29,862 nt of DNA from positions 1-29,862 of IMG/VR virus record IMGVR_UViG_3300031601_000021. The stretch is one strand, 5' to 3'. Made by a program: the position numbers and the translations under genes. Below, piece after piece: positions 9,510 to 16,610 of the stretch (position 1 is its first letter; each line of letters begins with the position of its first letter). This DNA comes from a virus. The notes below the pieces were generated by a model. It made no database searches, was not told the origin of the DNA, and saw only the letters and a program-made list of their open reading frames with translations.

Positions 9510-9541
9510 CAAAGTTAAATGCTATTGATATTTTTACCATT
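9510..9541 (-). promoter_or_regulatory. Possible promoter before the portal gene
   Basis: The minus strand carries TAACTTTG at 9510-9517, a full match to the Bacteroidota -7 consensus TAnnTTTG, 20 bases before the portal start. The -33 position (9538-9541, 20-base spacer) reads AATG, matching only two of four bases. It would give portal and downstream head genes their own transcript. Confidence 0.4.
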
Positions 9542-9564
9542 AAATTTATACTGATTTATTATTT

Positions 9565-9592
9565 TTTGCCACTATAAATATGTATTATTTGT
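9565..9592. repeat. 28-base direct repeat, copy 2 (first copy 7089-7116)
   Basis: Exact copy of 7089-7116, starting seven bases past the terminase stop codon in the direction of transcription. The flanking bases differ on both sides, so the identity is limited to the 28 bases and is not a larger duplication. Confidence 0.75.
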
Positions 9593-9598
9593 GTAGGA

Positions 9599-11692
9599 CT
9601 ATTGTTTATCAAATATTCTTCTTAATGTTACTTCATCTTCCATATCTGATGCTGTTGATTCATTTTCCGGGTCTTGTAATCTTCTATCTTCATCTAATAT
9701 CATAAGCATCCCCAATGCTGATACTCTATCAAAGTTACCATCTTTATTCCAATAGATTAATTCTTTAAGCAATGGTATTGATTTAATATCTTGTAATCTT
9801 CTTCTATCACTATTCTTATCTACTGATTCTAATAACCATGCTAATATTAATTCTCTTGCAAACTTATTAATTGGTTCTGTTGCAGGAGAACCTTTGCCTC
9901 TATTAAGAACAATTCTATCTGCTACTTTATCTTTTATACTTTCTGGAGTATCGCATAGCAAATAATCACTATGTTTATTTATAAAATAAGATTTTAGTCC
10001 TGGTAAATTATTCTCAAAGTTTAATGATGCATTATAAAACAACATTAATCTTCTTACATTCTCATGATATATATTTAATGAAGATGGTCTGCCTGTATAT
10101 TCTGCTACTATACGCTTAGTAACCTTATCCATTACAAATGTACTTCCTAAAGATACTGTAGATGCTTCATCATGTGCGTAAGGGTCATTACCGGCCAGAT
10201 ATCTTCCAAAGACTACACTACCATCTTCACTTCTTACTGGAGCTTCCCATATTACTATAGCACCTGATATATCTACCAATTCTTTTTTCTCTATAGGAAA
10301 ATCTAAAATAGGTTCTTTTGTTCCTCCGGGTCTAAACTCATAAGTTTGTTCATCATCTCCTAATATAAAATAACCATACTTAGCAGAATCCATAGTCTTA
10401 CTATCCATGATTAATATCTCAAGATGAGCTTTTAAATCTTCTATAGGAAATAGTGTGCCACCAATTCTAATAACTGCCTCTTGTGGAGTAAATGGTTCTT
10501 CTGCCATATGCCTTAGAAAATCTTCTTTATTCCTTACACTTGCTTTCTTTTGGTCTCTTATCTTATTAAGATATGCTTTAGCTTCCTCTTCCTTACTATT
10601 TCCATTCTCATCTATAAAGCCCTCTAAGCTCTTATACATAGGAACAAAGAATCCAGATTTATCTTTCTGTACTACATTATCCCACTTGTTTGTTACTGAA
10701 TGAACATTATATCCATCTGGACTATAAAATAAACTCTCTAAGCCAAGGAAGTCATTTCCGATTGTGCCCCCAGTCCCAAACGCAATTTGCATGCCAAACG
10801 ACCTTCTACCTGACTTAACAAGGTTCTGAGATACATTCCATGCTTGTAGTAGATTTGTAAAATCTCCTGCCTCTTCATATAATATTAATTTACCACGTTT
10901 ACCTCTAGCCTTATTATAATCACCTTTGAATGGTACTCCAATAATTTCTGACTTATAACCATATTCACTACTTATGCCTCTAAGACTTTTATTAAATGAA
11001 GAACGTTTATGATACATTCTATCTACTGATTGTCTTCTTTTACTCCACGCTGTATTTTGGTCTATAAATGACATAGTATCCCAACACTTTGTTAAGATAC
11101 CATCTTCTTCTAAATATTGTTTCTTGTCTGCAAAAACATAAGATTTACTTCTAGGTATAAGGAAATAATTTCTATTACACATGGATCCTCCTTTATGGGA
11201 AAATCCTTTAGTACGAGCTTTAAGTACTGTACCATTCTTTCCTAGTTTTTCTGCTTCTTCTATATAGTGAAAATATTCATAGTCATAATCCCAAAAGTCA
11301 GGGAAGTCTTCTATTCGTTCAGACTGTATAGCAAATATATCATCTTCAATAATAGTACTACTACCATCATCATCTTCTAATTCTTCTGCTATAATAATAG
11401 GACTATAATTTAAATAGAAATAATTATAGCCAGTTATCCAATCATATCCGGTACTAAAACCATGAACACATCTTCTAGCTTCTTCTACCCAATATTTATG
11501 AAAACCACTTTTAGAATTTTTAGATACTGGATGATTAGTATAATTACCATATTCTCTGAAATGTTGTGCTGCAGGAGTAAATGCTTTAGAATTAGAAAAG
11601 AGTTTACCATCAGGTTTTTTAATCCAATCTTGTTTCTTCTTTAATAAAGCTATTACATCCGGATGTCGTTCTCTTTTTTTCTTTAATGCCAT
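9599..11692 (-). CDS. terL: Terminase large subunit, 697 aa
   Basis: The DNA-packaging motor. The ATPase half shows a Walker A-like motif at about residues 158-170 (KARTKGFSHKGGS), a Walker B at 269-276 (LILYEEAG, with Glu-Glu) and a coupling motif at about 303-310 (IAFGTGGT). The nuclease half has the expected acidic residues in order: YLAGNDPYAHD (Asp503), LNFENN (Glu560) and NFDRVSALGML (Asp655), giving an RNase H-like metal site. The 697-residue length fits crAss-like terminases. It follows the 190-residue gene by three bases and precedes the portal gene, the standard packaging order. Its stop is TAG. ATP hydrolysis drives DNA into the prohead and the nuclease cuts the concatemer. The motifs make this the most secure call in the window. 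Confidence 0.95.
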   Translation of the reverse strand: MALKKKRERHPDVIALLKKKQDWIKKPDGKLFSNSKAFTPAAQHFREYGNYTNHPVSKNSKSGFHKYWVEEARRCVHGFSTGYDWITGYNYFYLNYSPIIIAEELEDDDGSSTIIEDDIFAIQSERIEDFPDFWDYDYEYFHYIEEAEKLGKNGTVLKARTKGFSHKGGSMCNRNYFLIPRSKSYVFADKKQYLEEDGILTKCWDTMSFIDQNTAWSKRRQSVDRMYHKRSSFNKSLRGISSEYGYKSEIIGVPFKGDYNKARGKRGKLILYEEAGDFTNLLQAWNVSQNLVKSGRRSFGMQIAFGTGGTIGNDFLGLESLFYSPDGYNVHSVTNKWDNVVQKDKSGFFVPMYKSLEGFIDENGNSKEEEAKAYLNKIRDQKKASVRNKEDFLRHMAEEPFTPQEAVIRIGGTLFPIEDLKAHLEILIMDSKTMDSAKYGYFILGDDEQTYEFRPGGTKEPILDFPIEKKELVDISGAIVIWEAPVRSEDGSVVFGRYLAGNDPYAHDEASTVSLGSTFVMDKVTKRIVAEYTGRPSSLNIYHENVRRLMLFYNASLNFENNLPGLKSYFINKHSDYLLCDTPESIKDKVADRIVLNRGKGSPATEPINKFARELILAWLLESVDKNSDRRRLQDIKSIPLLKELIYWNKDGNFDRVSALGMLMILDEDRRLQDPENESTASDMEDEVTLRRIFDKQ

Positions 11693-11695
11693 TAC

Positions 11696-12268
11696 TTATA
11701 AATGTTCATGTGCACTTTCTTCATTCTCATAAGATCCAATCTTACCACCTCCTAGTATTTTCGATTCATCAACTTCTTCTCCTTGAACTTTCTTCTCTAA
11801 TCGTATATTCGTTTCTACTAATGTCTCTGTTTGTGCAACAGCTTTAGATACCTTAGACGAGTCATACTTCTTTTTATCTTCATCTGACATATCTAACTTA
11901 TACATATTATCCGAATAATAAAGATTAAGACTTTCTAATGCTTTTCTTGCATGTAATAAATGTTTTAATGTAGACGTATTTTGTAGTTCTTTATATTTCT
12001 TTATAGCTCTTTCAATAACCATATCTGGCTTCCAATTAGAATGAGTAATGAAGTCTGCTATTATTTGTTCTTCTTTACCTACTCCGTACTGTTCATATTC
12101 GGATTGATAATCAGCCATAGCATATACATAGCATAGCTCCTCTACAGCTAATTGTTTCTTCTTAGAGGCATCTCTATCCCATATCTGCTTAAACTCTTTT
12201 ATCTTTAAGGTATGAGCCGAGAAATTAACATTATTGTCTTTGTCTAGGTAGAATAAATTATTTGCCAT
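11696..12268 (-). CDS. Protein just upstream of terL, possible small terminase subunit, 190 aa
   Basis: A 190-residue mostly helical, charged protein starting MANNLFYLDKDNNVNFSAHTLKI. It ends three bases before the terL start and is clearly cotranscribed. The region 15-110 is helix-rich (FKQIWDRDASKKKQLAVEELCYVYAMADY), followed by a helix rich in Lys/Glu and a Gly-rich tail (ILGGGKIGSYENEESAHEHL). The position is the usual one for a small terminase subunit, and helical, oligomeric DNA-recognition proteins of this size are common there. No helix-turn-helix is obvious, so the call is positional inference; it could also be another head-assembly protein. Confidence 0.55.
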   Translation of the reverse strand: MANNLFYLDKDNNVNFSAHTLKIKEFKQIWDRDASKKKQLAVEELCYVYAMADYQSEYEQYGVGKEEQIIADFITHSNWKPDMVIERAIKKYKELQNTSTLKHLLHARKALESLNLYYSDNMYKLDMSDEDKKKYDSSKVSKAVAQTETLVETNIRLEKKVQGEEVDESKILGGGKIGSYENEESAHEHL

Positions 12269-12279
12269 TATTATCTTTT

Positions 12280-12543
12280 TTATTTTTTATTTCTTCTTTT
12301 CTCTGCTCTCTTCCTATCTATATATCTGATATAACTAAAATATCTTTTTTCACTTACTCTGAAGGTTCCAAACTTCTTTATTAGTATTGATTTTAATGTA
12401 GTAAGTTTCCTAACCTCTCCTTCCTTCATCTTCTCCCTTGTAAATCCAAATGGAGCTCTTATAATACTCTGAACCATTTCTAATGGAAGATTATGTTCTC
12501 TAGCCACTTCTTTTATTATATCCTGAACACGTTTACTCTTCAT
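12280..12543 (-). CDS. HU/IHF-like DNA-binding protein, 87 aa
   Basis: The protein starts MKSKRVQDIIKEVAREHNLPLEMVQSII: two short helices like the HU N-terminus, followed by FGFTREKMKEG and then SILIKKFGTFRVSEKR, which matches the GTF/GKF strand turn of the HU/IHF fold in phage versions. The tail is very basic (RKRAEKRRNKK). HU/IHF-like proteins are regularly coded near the terminase in crAss-like phages and probably bend or condense DNA. A longer frame reaches 12645, but ATG at 12543 is better: it overlaps the end of the zinc-protein gene by 11 bases and begins the recognisable domain. The DNA-binding arm between strands is shorter than in cellular HU. Confidence 0.6.
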   Translation of the reverse strand: MKSKRVQDIIKEVAREHNLPLEMVQSIIRAPFGFTREKMKEGEVRKLTTLKSILIKKFGTFRVSEKRYFSYIRYIDRKRAEKRRNKK

Positions 12544-12739
12544 GCTTATGCCAAAATTTATTCGGACATCTATTAGCAGGATGTAATACCTTTGTTTTAA
12601 CGGACACATTCTTTTTACAACTTGTATGTATACAATAGCCCCCATCGTTTAAAGGACAGGGTTTATTGCATATCTCCAACCTCTTTAGCTGCCACGCTTT
12701 CATATTACACTCTACTGATATTAATTTAGCTTTACCCAT
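12533..12739 (-). CDS. Small cysteine-rich, probably zinc-binding protein, 68 aa
   Basis: Sixty-eight basic residues with six cysteines (11, 24, 28, 36, 41, 58) and histidines at 38, 64 and 66. The pattern CNKPCPLNDGGYCIHTSC in the middle suggests one or two metal sites. The gene overlaps the winged-helix gene upstream by 8 bases and the HU-like gene downstream by 11 bases, so it belongs to the same translationally coupled set. No named family is recognised; binding of nucleic acid or protein is likely but unproven. Confidence 0.6.
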   Translation of the reverse strand: MGKAKLISVECNMKAWQLKRLEICNKPCPLNDGGYCIHTSCKKNVSVKTKVLHPANRCPNKFWHKHEE

Positions 12740-13133
12740 TGATTTGAAATTTAAAGTTTACATTATATTCATCATCTACTGGATTGATAATAAAAATAGC
12801 TGCCACCCTATTTTCTATTAAAATATTCTTATCTCTTAAACTCTTGATATTATTATTTAAGGAATGGACATTAATATTGATTCTCTCTCTAATGTATTCT
12901 TTATTCTCTGTAGATACAATATTATCTCCAGGTTTCTTAAATGTCAAATACAATAAAGCAGAAAGGACTTCTAGCTCTCTCTTATTAAGAGTAACTAGAA
13001 TCCAATCATCCCTTTCCTTATCTTTGTTATTCTGATAAGTCATATAGGCTTCAAAAAATGATTTACCTACTTTAAGGAATTCTAAAAAAATCTTATCCCT
13101 ATTGGTCCTAATAGGAATTACTCGATTAGACAT
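12732..13133 (-). CDS. Winged-helix (RepL-like) DNA-binding protein, 133 aa
   Basis: The middle of this 133-residue protein reads as a winged helix-turn-helix: LNKRELEVLSALLYLTF (helix 1), KEYIRERININVHSLNNNIKSLRDKNIL (helices 2 and 3, with a typical SLNNNIKSLRDK recognition helix) and ENRVAAIFIINP (wing). This layout resembles RepL-type and similar phage wHTH proteins. The N-terminus is basic (MSNRVIPIRTNRDK). Its ATG overlaps the stop of the GroES-like gene by one base (TAATG). A regulatory role, perhaps in switching to late transcription, is plausible given its place between early-type and head genes, but this is inference. Confidence 0.65.
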   Translation of the reverse strand: MSNRVIPIRTNRDKIFLEFLKVGKSFFEAYMTYQNNKDKERDDWILVTLNKRELEVLSALLYLTFKKPGDNIVSTENKEYIRERININVHSLNNNIKSLRDKNILIENRVAAIFIINPVDDEYNVNFKFQING

Positions 13134-13597
13134 TACTGTATTATATTAGGTTTCTTTGATCGAATTATATTTGAATAACCTTTAGGTTGCTTCTTTTTCA
13201 TTGCTGATTTCATATCAGAAGACTGTTTCTCTCTTGTATCAAGATTTATGTCAAATGTTTCTTTTTTGTCCTCTTCGACAATAGTTAATATATATGCATC
13301 ATTCAATAGTAACATAGGTTCTCCATTAATCATCATAGGTTCTCCAGAACTCTTATAAGTAATTATATCATCTACTCTTACTTCATCTAGTTCTTCAACT
13401 TTTTCAGATACTGCTCTAACAATTCCTCTTGTTGGATGTTGAAGATAGTCTGAGAATAGTCTAGTCTTATCTAAACGAATTATAGGTCTTGCTTCACCTT
13501 CATCTATTCTTATTTGATAGATATCTTTTATTTCAATTGGTTCAACTAGAATATATCTTCCTGTTGGTTCATGATTCTCTACTTTAAATTTACTCAT
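13133..13597 (-). CDS. GroES-like co-chaperonin, 154 aa
   Basis: The first 110 residues follow the cpn10 pattern: GRYILVEPIEI at 13-23 (first strand), a variable stretch at 24-55 where the GroEL-binding mobile loop would be, TRGIVRAVSEK at 56-66 (matching the TRG.V.AVG..K signature of GroES), VRVDDIITYKSS at 73-84 (V.VGD.V.F), and MINGEPMLLLNDAYILTIVEED at 89-110 (E.L...E.DILAIVE). A basic tail of about 45 residues follows, so at 154 residues it is longer than bacterial GroES (about 97). Phage co-chaperonins such as T4 gp31 work with host GroEL to fold the coat protein; the gene lies in the same operon direction as the capsid gene. It overlaps its neighbours by 8 bases upstream and 1 base downstream. 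Confidence 0.75.
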   Translation of the reverse strand: MSKFKVENHEPTGRYILVEPIEIKDIYQIRIDEGEARPIIRLDKTRLFSDYLQHPTRGIVRAVSEKVEELDEVRVDDIITYKSSGEPMMINGEPMLLLNDAYILTIVEEDKKETFDINLDTREKQSSDMKSAMKKKQPKGYSNIIRSKKPNIIQ

Positions 13598-13895
13598 CTT
13601 TTCCTCCTTTTTTATTCATCTGTTTAGCTACCTCTTCTACTTGATGAACTTTATAATTAAACTTTTCTTTAAACCATTGAATCAGTTCTACCAATTCAAC
13701 ATACTCCGTGTAATACGATACCTTTACTTGTGGCCATTGTTCTGGCTGTGTAGAAAGAATATTAATCTTTATTCTTCCAATCATTGTAACAAGTACTTCT
13801 TTGCCAAATGCAAATGATACATGTTCTAATAGTAAATCGGTATTCAATACAGGAAATTCATTGAGGATAGTCTTATCCTCTACTTTCTTTGCCAT
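13590..13895 (-). CDS. Hypothetical protein upstream of the GroES-like gene, 101 aa
   Basis: A 101-residue soluble protein with basic ends (MAKKVEDK...MNKKGGKDE), a hydrophobic core (LLEHVSFAFGKEVLVTMIGRIKI) and a helix rich in aromatic residues (YTEYVELVELIQWFKEKFNYKV). Its stop lies inside the start region of the GroES-like gene (8-base overlap), so the two are probably made together. The family is not recognised. A function linked to protein folding or capsid assembly would be a guess from position. Confidence 0.6.
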   Translation of the reverse strand: MAKKVEDKTILNEFPVLNTDLLLEHVSFAFGKEVLVTMIGRIKINILSTQPEQWPQVKVSYYTEYVELVELIQWFKEKFNYKVHQVEEVAKQMNKKGGKDE

Positions 13896-13918
13896 AATTA
13901 TTATTTAAAAGATTACCA

Positions 13919-14131
13919 CTAATTATTTTCTTCTTTTTCTGGAATTAAAAAATAGTCATTTATATTACCACACTCTTCACAAGTAGCATCATGAGTATTG
14001 ACAATACAAACCTGCCATGTCCAGCTTTTACACCCAACACAGTACTTAATTACTTTATGTATGATAACAGGATACATTGTTGTACTTGTCATATAATTAT
14101 TATCTATTTCTGTTATGCTACTTATGTACAT
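13919..14131 (-). CDS. Small zinc-ribbon protein, 70 aa
   Basis: Seventy residues with two CxxC knuckles, CVGC at 31-34 and CEEC at 51-54, the layout of a zinc ribbon, and an acidic tail (IPEKEENN). A second ATG at codon 14 (14092) is an equally possible start because the ribbon begins after it. The gene ends in TAG, 23 bases before the 101-residue gene. Zinc ribbons of this size bind nucleic acid or act as adaptor modules; no specific role is visible. Confidence 0.65.
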   Translation of the reverse strand: MYISSITEIDNNYMTSTTMYPVIIHKVIKYCVGCKSWTWQVCIVNTHDATCEECGNINDYFLIPEKEENN

Positions 14132-14160
14132 ATACTAAAATCTATCTATCTTACTGTATA

Positions 14161-14529
14161 TCAAAATGGTAAATCGTTTTCCTCTTCTATCTCATCAGTA
14201 GCATTATTATTCTCTATAGGAGCATCTTCTTTTATCTCTTTCGCTTCTGTGGAAAATATAATGTCTTTACATGTTACATTATTAAACCATCTACCACTAT
14301 GTTCCTTGCTCTCTACTAGAATATCTAATTCTATCTCATCTCCTTCTTTAAAATTATTTGTAAACTCATCAGCCCACTCTTTAAAGAATGTTACTACTAG
14401 TTTTGCTGCACTTGATCCATATGGTTCTATTAAAACATCTCTCTTCCACCATTTAAAACCATCCTTAGTCTCACCATCTCTGTAGTCTACTTGCTTTACT
14501 ATTTTAGCTTTTACGTTGTTTATTATCAT
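14161..14529 (-). CDS. ssb: Single-stranded DNA-binding protein (DUF3127 type), 122 aa
   Basis: The protein has the OB-fold pattern of the DUF3127 family known from crAss-like and other Bacteroidota phages: KAKIVKQVDYRD early, WWKRDVLIEPYGSSAAKLVVTFF, EFTNNFKEGDEIELDILVESKE, then SGRWFNNVTCKDI, matching the family's GRWY.d...W end of the domain. A flexible acidic linker follows and the protein ends NDLPF, the classic SSB C-terminal tip that recruits partner proteins. It would coat single-stranded DNA in replication and recombination. The stop is TGA; because the tip ends correctly there, TGA must act as a stop in this phage. A strong promoter lies just upstream, so it can be expressed separately from the preceding genes. 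Confidence 0.85.
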   Translation of the reverse strand: MIINNVKAKIVKQVDYRDGETKDGFKWWKRDVLIEPYGSSAAKLVVTFFKEWADEFTNNFKEGDEIELDILVESKEHSGRWFNNVTCKDIIFSTEAKEIKEDAPIENNNATDEIEEENDLPF

Positions 14530-14552
14530 ATCTAATATCTTTTATTATAATG

Positions 14553-14585
14553 CAAATATAATACATCTTGTTATATATTTCCAAA
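14553..14585 (-). promoter_or_regulatory. Bacteroidota-type promoter of the SSB gene
   Basis: On the minus strand TTTG (14582-14585) is followed after exactly 21 bases by TATATTTG (14553-14560), a complete match to TTTG-N19-21-TAnnTTTG. The start of transcription would fall about 10-15 bases before the SSB ATG. It lies in the gap between the 292-residue gene and the SSB gene. Confidence 0.75.
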
Positions 14586-14586
14586 T

Positions 14587-15465
14587 CTATTTTACATTTA
14601 TCATTTCAAGTATCTGAATAAGAGTTGATTTATTTTTTATATAGCCTTGAAATATTACACTATCTCCTATACTATATATTGTAATACCAATTCCTAAGTC
14701 TTCTTTTAGATTAGTTACTAATGTATCAAAATGTAATTGATTATCTCCTTTATCAAAGATATGTTCTCTTGCAGGTGTCTGTATCCATCCTAGTTCTTTT
14801 ATATCAGATATAGATAAGTATGGTACACGAATGAGTTTATGTTTAATATGTAGTTCTTTCATAAAGGTAAGGTCAAATCCTTCTTCATTAATAAATACTT
14901 TCTTAATCCATTCTGTAGGTGGTTTAGTTCTTAATGTTGAAGATATCATCTCAGTACTCCATTCATATTCAAATCCAATATGGAACTCTGAAATTTCTGG
15001 AGTATAGTATTTCTTATCTTCTTTCATAGCTTTTAATTCTTTATCAATATGTTTTTCTGTTTCATCTTCTACATCTTTAAATAGATTGTCTGATTGAACA
15101 ATAGACCTCTCTGTTGCATTAAGTTCTTCGTACTTTCTTCCTTTATTTTCTTTTATATGTTCATAATCTTTAGATGAGATTTTCCACAGTTCTGTTAAAT
15201 GGTCTTTATGTTCTACTAGATTCCCAGGTTCTTTTACTTTATTAAGTTCTTTTACTACATCATATATATCCTTACCTTCTTCTGTAGATACATCAATAAT
15301 AGTTTTCTTTTGTTTCTCTCCTGATGAGGATAGCTTTCTTCCTTTACTAGCTTTAGAATAGTCATAAAATATATAATCTGTTATCTCTGTTAACTCCATC
15401 CATTTGTCTAAAGATATATCATCTGGCTTTAATGCTATATCCATTTCTATAGGTTTCTTACTCAT
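14587..15465 (-). CDS. Phage protein of unknown function, 292 aa
   Basis: The protein has two parts. Residues 1-150 are charged and helical (KASKGRKLSSSGEKQKK, LTELWKISSKDYEHIKENKGRKYEEL). The second half holds ISEFHIGFEYEWS near residue 160 and LIRVPYLSISDIKELGWIQ near 215, which I recall as a recurring domain in small proteins of Bacteroidota phages (EFh.GFEyE ... IRVkYLd..DI..LGW); its role is unknown to me. The final part is beta-rich (IGITIYSIGDSVIFQGYIKN). It is followed by the SSB promoter and preceded by a gene junction that is repeated elsewhere in this cluster. The N-terminal extension may be an added interaction module. Confidence 0.65.
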   Translation of the reverse strand: MSKKPIEMDIALKPDDISLDKWMELTEITDYIFYDYSKASKGRKLSSSGEKQKKTIIDVSTEEGKDIYDVVKELNKVKEPGNLVEHKDHLTELWKISSKDYEHIKENKGRKYEELNATERSIVQSDNLFKDVEDETEKHIDKELKAMKEDKKYYTPEISEFHIGFEYEWSTEMISSTLRTKPPTEWIKKVFINEEGFDLTFMKELHIKHKLIRVPYLSISDIKELGWIQTPAREHIFDKGDNQLHFDTLVTNLKEDLGIGITIYSIGDSVIFQGYIKNKSTLIQILEMINVK

Positions 15466-15480
15466 AACTATTCTGATTTA
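15462..15480. repeat. 19-base gene-junction repeat, copy 1 (second copy 16592-16610)
   Basis: The 19 bases read on the minus strand as AAATCAGAATAGTTATG with two extra flanking bases. They code for the last residues KSE, the TAG stop, a two-base gap and the ATG of the next gene. The same 19 bases recur at 16592-16610 between two other genes, with no similarity beyond them. Confidence 0.8.
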
Positions 15481-15806
15481 TTTATATCATTTAACTTATC
15501 TATCATTAATTGTATATCTTCCTTACTGTATATTAAAAACATTCTATCATAGTCAAACATTCCGTCTCTTGTTTGTACATTGAAGTTTGGTTTAATATCT
15601 ATACCTTTTACCATAGGATCATATGCCTCTCCACAAATATCAGAATCATAAGTAGGATTGCTTGTTAAATCAGAAAAAAACCAATCATTACCATCATTAA
15701 TTGTTTCCTCTTTTATTCTAACTTCTCCAAATACACATGGCTCTACTTCGCAATAGAGAATACCTTTTGGTAATTTTACAAACGTATCATAGTTTACTAT
15801 TATCAT
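15468..15806 (-). CDS. Small conserved phage protein, 112 aa
   Basis: The start MIIVNYDTFVKLPKGILYCEVEPCVFGEVRIK matches a recurring phage family I recognise by its F..LP.GtlY....pc.FG pattern, followed by a segment on an acidic, aromatic pattern (DWFFSDLTSN). The family has no assigned function. The protein is acidic and has no membrane segment. Its ATG overlaps the TGA stop of the zinc protein gene upstream (ATGA type overlap) and its TAG stop lies in a 19-base junction that is repeated at the end of the radical SAM gene. Confidence 0.65.
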   Translation of the reverse strand: MIIVNYDTFVKLPKGILYCEVEPCVFGEVRIKEETINDGNDWFFSDLTSNPTYDSDICGEAYDPMVKGIDIKPNFNVQTRDGMFDYDRMFLIYSKEDIQLMIDKLNDINKSE

Positions 15807-16219
15807 AACTTAATTATTTTATACTTAATTAAAAATCTAACTACTTTATTAAATCTAAGTTTATTATACTCTTTCTTCTTCTCCCATATCTGTTCTACAA
15901 GTTCATCAAAGGCTTTTCTAGGGTCATCTAATGCAGTCCATAGTAAATCATAGTGGAAACCAAATGCTCCTTTCTCTCCTGTATGCATTATAATCTCTCT
16001 GCGATTAATATCTTCATCTTGTAAGAATAGTTCCTCTACGGTCTTCTTAATAGTACTTAATAGTATAGTTCCATCTTTATCTGTTTCTTCATCAAAGCCT
16101 CCACCACAAATACCACTTGTCCTAGTAGGAAAAGGAGCAGTACACATATTAGTAGGCTTCTCTTCACTTATACATATACTACCACACTTATAACATTTCC
16201 AATAACGCTTATTTTCCAT
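15803..16219 (-). CDS. Zinc-ribbon-containing protein, 138 aa
   Basis: The first 45 residues form a metal-binding head: WKCYKCGSIC with Cys at 9, 12 and 16, then Cys at 26 and 38 near GICGGGFDEE. The rest is helical (TIKKTVEELFLQDEDINRREIIMHTGEKGAFGFHYDLLWTALDDPRKAFDELVEQIWEKKKEYN). The end is basic. No family is recognised. The gene overlaps its upstream neighbour by 11 bases and stops with TGA followed at once by TAA and TAG in frame, so termination is secure. Confidence 0.65.
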   Translation of the reverse strand: MENKRYWKCYKCGSICISEEKPTNMCTAPFPTRTSGICGGGFDEETDKDGTILLSTIKKTVEELFLQDEDINRREIIMHTGEKGAFGFHYDLLWTALDDPRKAFDELVEQIWEKKKEYNKLRFNKVVRFLIKYKIIKL

Positions 16220-16595
16220 CTTCTAATCTTTTAGATATTTCATTATAGACATTCTTTTCTCCTGAGATAGTCTCATACAATTTATATTCACCGCACTTAT
16301 GACATTGAAAAACTTCATTATGAGAATTATAATATACAGGATCACTCTTACTAGAACAACCACATGGTAAAATAAAAACCTTACGCTCTATTGTAAGATT
16401 AACTGCTTCAGCATAACGACCACGTACAAGTATATCAGTTACTCCTACAACTTTATGATTGGCGTATATGCTATCCTTTAATTCATGCTCCATTCCTAAA
16501 GCACCCACTTCTTTGTGACCACCATTAATTTTGTATTGCAATCGTATTAAGGTATTATGTTCTACAAAATTTTTAATAAACTTTTTTAGTTTCAT
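16209..16595 (-). CDS. Protein with C-terminal zinc ribbon, 128 aa
   Basis: The N-terminal half is basic (MKLKKFIKNFVEHNTLIRLQYK) and may be a beta-rich binding domain; the C-terminal half has CGC at 78-80 and CHKC at 98-101, a zinc-ribbon pair reading ILPCGCSSKSDP...FQCHKCGEYKLYE. It lies between the radical SAM gene and another zinc protein, with a two-base gap upstream that belongs to the repeated junction. The function is unknown; nucleic-acid binding is the usual role of such ribbons. Confidence 0.6.
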   Translation of the reverse strand: MKLKKFIKNFVEHNTLIRLQYKINGGHKEVGALGMEHELKDSIYANHKVVGVTDILVRGRYAEAVNLTIERKVFILPCGCSSKSDPVYYNSHNEVFQCHKCGEYKLYETISGEKNVYNEISKRLEDGK

Positions 16596-16610
16596 AACTA
16601 TTCTGATTTA
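16592..16610. repeat. 19-base gene-junction repeat, copy 2 (first copy 15462-15480)
   Basis: Identical to 15462-15480. Here it joins the end of the radical SAM gene (last residues KSE, TAG) to the ATG of the 128-residue zinc-ribbon gene. Confidence 0.8.

Noticed and set aside
12544-12645. Longer N-terminus for the HU-like gene
   Set aside because: It would add 34 residues that overlap the zinc-protein gene fully in another frame; the start at 12543 matches the domain start and the overlap pattern of neighbouring genes.
13991-14485. Plus-strand frame of 164 residues opposite the SSB and zinc-ribbon genes
   Set aside because: It lies antisense to two well-supported genes and has the Ser/Leu/Phe-rich composition of a reversed Glu/Lys-rich gene.
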